DNA from: Akkermansiaceae bacterium
GTDB taxonomy: Bacteria; Verrucomicrobiota; Verrucomicrobiia; Verrucomicrobiales; Akkermansiaceae
Reading direction: 5' to 3'
Length of the DNA: 64,000 nt
Assembly: GCA_019634595.1 (NCBI GenBank)
Contig: JAHCBC010000002.1
Location: 682,001-746,000, forward strand
Numbering within the stretch: position 1 is the stretch's first letter; each line of letters starts with the position of its first letter. Below the pieces are notes generated by a model. The model was not told where the DNA came from and did no database searches. It saw only the letters and a list, made by a program, of their open reading frames with translations. This document shows positions 60,666 to 64,000 of this stretch, one piece after another. Position numbers and translations under genes: made by a program.

Positions 60666-61880
60666 TCAATGGCCTTCCGCGAGGGCGTCCATCAGGTAGC
60701 GTGACGGGCGGAAATTCTCGATGAGCACCTCCCGCTGGTCCCCGCGTTTCATGCGGACCTGGCTGATGTTGAAGTTCGGCGTCTTGTGCGGCGCGAACAG
60801 GATGTCATCGTGGGTGGAGTTCTCGTGCTTCTTGAACATCTCCGGGATGATGTCCCCGCCGAGATGGTCGTCGCGGCCGGTGGCGAGGTGGCAGGTGCCC
60901 AGAACCTTCTCGTCCTGGATGTCCGCGCCGGAGACGGGCAGCACCTGGGTGCCGAAGCCCAGCTCCCCCAGCGTGCCGGTCATCGGGTCATCCTTGAGGC
61001 GGGCGTTGTGGGCATCAATGGTCGCCTGGTTGCCGGCGATGAGGGTGGAGGAAATGATGCGGCGGTCCGTGACCTCCAGCACGCCCAGGGTGCCGTCCTC
61101 ATACTTCATCGGGAACTGGCCGCGGGCGTCGTTCGGGACGAAATAGACCTCGCCGGCAGGGAGGTTCGCCACATCCGGGGTGCGGCCATTGCAGAGGCCG
61201 TGGGATTTCTGCGCCTCCTGGTTGCCCAGGCCGAGCCAGGCGGTGAGTACGCGGCCGTCCTCGAGGGCGAAGTCGATCTCGATGGAGTCCGCCTTCGTCA
61301 GGGCGGTGCGGAGTTTTTCCGCATCGCGGGAAACTTCGTGGTAGTCCGCGGCCAGTCCGCTGTTGAGGATGATGTCATTCAGCCCGTGCAGCGTCGCGCC
61401 GCGGAAGCCGTATTCCTTGCACTTCGCGGTCAGAGGAGCCGTCGCGGAAAAGGTGGAGATGCAGAGGATGATGTCGTAGTTCGGGTAAATGTTGCGGTCC
61501 AGGGACAGGTGGTTGCCCGCGGTGTCCCAGACGTCGTCCGCCAGATCCAGGTTCGAGCCGTAGGTGCACTTGTAGGCGAACATCTCCCCGCCCGTCATGC
61601 CCAGCTTCTCCATGCTTCCCTTCCTGAGGCCCTCGTAGAAATGCTTGTGGGCGTTCTTCTGGACGGGAAAGCCTTCCTCATTGAGGAAGGCGAAGTCCTT
61701 GATGAGTCCCGCAGGCTCATCGAAGTCGATCAGGATACAGACCCGACAGCCCTCGGTCGGGGTGAAAACGGTATCCAGGAGCCGGGTGAGGTTGAACGGG
61801 GGGAACTTGCGGTTCTCCGGGTGGAGGAGGATTTCCTCGCGGAGGTAGTCCGGCAGGCTGGGAGCGGCGGCGTGAAGCAT
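60666..61880 (-). CDS. M29-like aminopeptidase
   Basis: A 404-residue protein whose C-terminal half resembles thermophilic metallo-aminopeptidases (M29, AmpS/PepS): NLPAGEVYFVP, GTLGELGFGTQ, DEKVLGTCHLATGRDDHLGG and THDDILFAP supply the Glu, Glu, His, His and Asp positions used as ligands in that family. The N-terminal half is less conserved and carries DFDEPAGLI. It may cleave N-terminal residues from peptides, but the divergence is large. Upstream on the same strand, 72 bases away, is the MYG1-family gene. Confidence 0.72.
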   Translation of the reverse strand: MLHAAAPSLPDYLREEILLHPENRKFPPFNLTRLLDTVFTPTEGCRVCILIDFDEPAGLIKDFAFLNEEGFPVQKNAHKHFYEGLRKGSMEKLGMTGGEMFAYKCTYGSNLDLADDVWDTAGNHLSLDRNIYPNYDIILCISTFSATAPLTAKCKEYGFRGATLHGLNDIILNSGLAADYHEVSRDAEKLRTALTKADSIEIDFALEDGRVLTAWLGLGNQEAQKSHGLCNGRTPDVANLPAGEVYFVPNDARGQFPMKYEDGTLGVLEVTDRRIISSTLIAGNQATIDAHNARLKDDPMTGTLGELGFGTQVLPVSGADIQDEKVLGTCHLATGRDDHLGGDIIPEMFKKHENSTHDDILFAPHKTPNFNISQVRMKRGDQREVLIENFRPSRYLMDALAEGH

Positions 61881-61952
61881 AGATGTTGCTAACTTAGGAA
61901 CGATGCGGCATGCCGCAAGGGGCTATTTTGGAATGGTTCTGCCGGTGTTTTT

Positions 61953-62819
61953 TCAGACCCAGGAGCGGGTGAGCAGCTCCTTGAGCCGCTCCGCATCCGT
62001 GGCGGACGTCTTTGCCACGAACCCGCGGGCATGGGCGAAATGGACGTCGGCTTCCGCCTCGATGCGGGTGAAATCCAGCCCCGGATGGTCATTGTGGCGG
62101 GAAAGCGCATAGCCCGCACCACGGCGGTCCGGATACACCAGCCCGGCGATGCCCTGCTCCTCCGGCGGCAGGGACTGGATGTAGCGCCCCATCCCGGAGG
62201 ACGGCTCGTCCGGCAGCGGCTCGATCCTAGGCATGGCCAGCACACGGAACGGGCCGGACTCATGGGCGATCTCCCAGACCTGCGCGTTCCGCGAGATGTA
62301 GTCCAGCCGCTCGCGCAGGTTCCGCAGGTAGGAAAGAAGATCATCACCGATCCATTTCATCGCCTCCCAAAGTGTGTCCCCCGGCGCGAGCGCGGTGGTG
62401 GAGGCGAACCTGCGCAGCAGCGTGAGGTCCACGGGCGACTGGAGTTTCGACAGCGTCTCCCGTTCCACGCCCAGCCAACGGGCGGTCTCCACCGGCCCAC
62501 GGGTGTCGAACCATTCCGCGGGCTCCAGCCAGTCACAGAAGGCGCGGGCGTCATCGTAGATACCCAGATCCATCATCACCAGGCTCAGCGCGCACATCGG
62601 CGGATGGTCCTTCGGAAACTGGTGGTGGTCGAAGTTCCCGCGGGCGGCGTCATGCTCGCCCCCCACATCGACCACGGCGGTGGAAAGGTCGTCCAGATCC
62701 TCCCGGGTCGGCTCGCGGCGCACGACGGGCGCCTGGTGCACGGAGATGAGCAGGCAGCAGGCGAGGAACTCGTCTTTGTGGGAGCCGCCGGGGTGGGTCA
62801 GGATCAGGGAATAGCTCAT
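61953..62819 (-). CDS. MYG1 family protein (UPF0160)
   Basis: A 288-residue protein of the MYG1/GAMM1 family, related to DHH phosphoesterases and nucleases. It starts MSYSLILTHPGGSHKDEFLA (metal-binding HxGxxHxDE element, here HPGGSHKDE), with VVDVGGEHD, RGNFDHHQ (DHH-like) and the late GLVYPDRRGAGYALSR. The ATG at 62819 precedes the conserved motif directly; the longer in-frame extension is not family-like. Eukaryotic MYG1 is a 3'-5' exoribonuclease; the bacterial role is not established. Confidence 0.87.
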   Translation of the reverse strand: MSYSLILTHPGGSHKDEFLACCLLISVHQAPVVRREPTREDLDDLSTAVVDVGGEHDAARGNFDHHQFPKDHPPMCALSLVMMDLGIYDDARAFCDWLEPAEWFDTRGPVETARWLGVERETLSKLQSPVDLTLLRRFASTTALAPGDTLWEAMKWIGDDLLSYLRNLRERLDYISRNAQVWEIAHESGPFRVLAMPRIEPLPDEPSSGMGRYIQSLPPEEQGIAGLVYPDRRGAGYALSRHNDHPGLDFTRIEAEADVHFAHARGFVAKTSATDAERLKELLTRSWV

Positions 62820-62958
62820 GGGGCGATGGTTGGAGGAAAGGCACTTTAGACCCGGATCGGGACATGGGAAGAATTTTGCGGAAACAGGAAATGAAGGCTC
62901 ACGCGCTTTTTGCCGGACTTTCATCGGATCTTCATCCATCCGGGTAAGCTATCCGGCC

Positions 62959-63552
62959 ATGGACAACGAAACACTCCGCGCGGTGCTCCCACGGCAACTG
63001 CGCTTCTGGTCGCTCCACTGCACGCTCAATGCCCTGCCCAGCCTCGCCATCGCCCTCGGTTGGCTGGGCCTGTGGCAAAGTGGTCACGCCATCCTGGCCA
63101 TGGTGTCCGCCATCGTTTCGTTCATCCTCCTATATACACTGGCGACTTCGCTGATCCGCCCGCTTGCTGACGACGGCAGCATCCTCTCGCGGGCGCTCAA
63201 GCTCGGGACGAAGATCCGCGTGTGGATCTCGGTAACCAGCTTGCCGGCCATTGCCACCGGCGGTGGAGCCTTTTTTACTCCGGACTTCTGGTGCGGCTTC
63301 GGAGCATCTGCGATCGTCAGATCGCTTGGGATCTTCTCGTCGACTGGACGGCTTCCGGGTGTTTTCAAGCCGGAACCCCCGCGGATCGGAGATGCGTCGT
63401 TCGGTTTGGTCTATCTCACCACCATGCTGGAGGGGCTGCTGCTCTCCATGCTCCTGTTCATGCTGTCCTTCTTTTGCGTGATTCTGCTCCAAAGACGGGA
63501 CCGGAAAATGGCCTGCGCGTCCGGAAGTCCGGTTGGGGAAGCCGTGAATTGA
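62959..63552 (+). CDS. membrane protein of unknown function
   Basis: A 197-residue protein with four hydrophobic segments (LPSLAIALGWLGLW, ILAMVSAIVSFILLYTLA, the weak IRVWISVTSLPAIATGGG, and LEGLLLSMLLFMLSFFCVILL). The ATG at 62959 (MDNETLRAVLPRQLRFW) was chosen because upstream in-frame sequence overlaps the divergent MYG1 promoter. No family recognised. typA follows 107 bases downstream on the same strand. Confidence 0.68.
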   Translation: MDNETLRAVLPRQLRFWSLHCTLNALPSLAIALGWLGLWQSGHAILAMVSAIVSFILLYTLATSLIRPLADDGSILSRALKLGTKIRVWISVTSLPAIATGGGAFFTPDFWCGFGASAIVRSLGIFSSTGRLPGVFKPEPPRIGDASFGLVYLTTMLEGLLLSMLLFMLSFFCVILLQRRDRKMACASGSPVGEAVN

Positions 63553-63659
63553 GACGGATTCGCCGGAAAAGCTTGAAAATCACGCCTTGCCAGCGGCGGG
63601 AAAAGCGTGCATAGCCCCGGCCCCGCCCGCGCCGGGAGGTCCACTCATCGCCATTTCCC

Positions 63660-64000
63660 ATGTCACTCAAGATCCGAAACCTCGCCATCATCGCCCACGT
63701 TGACCATGGGAAGACCACTCTCGTTGACCAGCTCCTCCAGGCTGGCGGCACCTACCGTGAGAACCAGGCGCAGCAGGAGCGGGCGATGGACTCCATGGAC
63801 CTGGAAAAGGAAAAGGGCATCACCATCAAGGCGAAGAACACCTCCATCCACTGGGAAGGCTACACGATCAACATCGTGGACACCCCGGGCCACGCCGACT
63901 TCGGCGCGGAGGTGGAGCGCGTGATGAAGATGGTGGACGGCGTGCTTCTCGTCGTGGACGCCTTCGGCGGTCCGCAGGCCCAGACCCGCTTCGTTCTCCG
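63660..64000 (+). CDS. typA: translational GTPase TypA/BipA (partial, 5' end)
   Basis: The first 113 codons of a ribosome-binding GTPase; the gene runs off the window. G1 is [10 protein letters not shown] (13-22), G2 lies in KGITIKAKN, and G3 is DTPGHADFG. The sequence [18 protein letters not shown] and the G2 context EKEKGITI are closer to TypA/BipA than to EF-G or LepA. TypA acts in ribosome assembly and stress or cold adaptation. A GGGAGG at 63634-63639 is rather far (20 bases) upstream of the ATG. Confidence 0.92.
   Translation, partial: MSLKIRNLAIIAHVDHGKTTLVDQLLQAGGTYRENQAQQERAMDSMDLEKEKGITIKAKNTSIHWEGYTINIVDTPGHADFGAEVERVMKMVDGVLLVVDAFGGPQAQTRFVL

Overview
The window looks like a chromosomal segment of a high-GC Verrucomicrobia bacterium, probably Verrucomicrobiaceae-like (Luteolibacter/Haloferula type). 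This is an inference. It rests on a fused MurC-MurB enzyme inside a division/cell-wall (dcw) cluster, two PEP-CTERM proteins, a very large protein with autotransporter-associated beta-strand repeats, several secreted carbohydrate-active-looking proteins, and many ATGA/GTGA-type overlaps between genes that mostly lack Shine-Dalgarno sequences.

Layout. 1-4.7 kb: a HAD hydrolase, then a three-gene Fe(III) ABC importer (binding protein, fused permease, ATPase). 4.8-14.2 kb: a secreted BNR beta-propeller protein (minus), Mpl peptidoglycan-recycling ligase, a giant surface beta-helix protein and a secreted TIM-barrel sugar isomerase/epimerase-like protein. 14.2-14.4 kb: palindromic repeats. 14.4-20.7 kb: a small secreted protein and a GNAT enzyme, then a PEP-CTERM protein translationally coupled to an FAD oxidoreductase, divergent from a NarL-type two-component system, with a perfect 10-bp dyad in the shared promoter. 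20.7-29.9 kb: RNase III, tRNA-His, two tandem SGNH hydrolases, CstA and an MFS carrier, a CNNM/CBS protein, TerC and a small lipoprotein. 29.9-36.4 kb: an operon of a CBM9-like protein, a membrane pseudokinase and a DUF3482 GTPase, then a DUF1287 protein, a stand-alone DsbD N-terminal domain, a redoxin and a lipoprotein. 36.4-40.3 kb: aspartokinase, a small membrane protein, GNAT and MurJ.

40.28-42.93 kb is a strongly AT-shifted single-gene island. It encodes a soluble KAP-family P-loop NTPase fused to ten 24-residue leucine-rich repeats. This NLR-like architecture is the best candidate in the window for an undescribed (possibly anti-phage) system. 43.1-46.0 kb holds an operon of a conserved hypothetical protein, a pseudopilin-like protein and an ABC-2 exporter. 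46.0-49.0 kb holds a small membrane protein, an M15-like peptidase and Lnt.

49.0-57.8 kb (minus) is a partial dcw cluster read murG, murC-murB, ddl, ftsQ, ftsA, ftsZ. Between ftsA and ftsZ sits a compact 459-bp element: a four-helix-bundle (S23/IVP family) gene bounded by 39-bp inverted repeats built from a degenerate heptamer. FtsZ itself has an altered T7 loop. 58-64 kb: an acyltransferase, a PEP-CTERM protein, a membrane protein, an M29-like aminopeptidase, a MYG1-family protein, a membrane protein and the 5' end of typA/bipA, which runs off the window. No CRISPR array, rRNA, integrase or transposase was seen.
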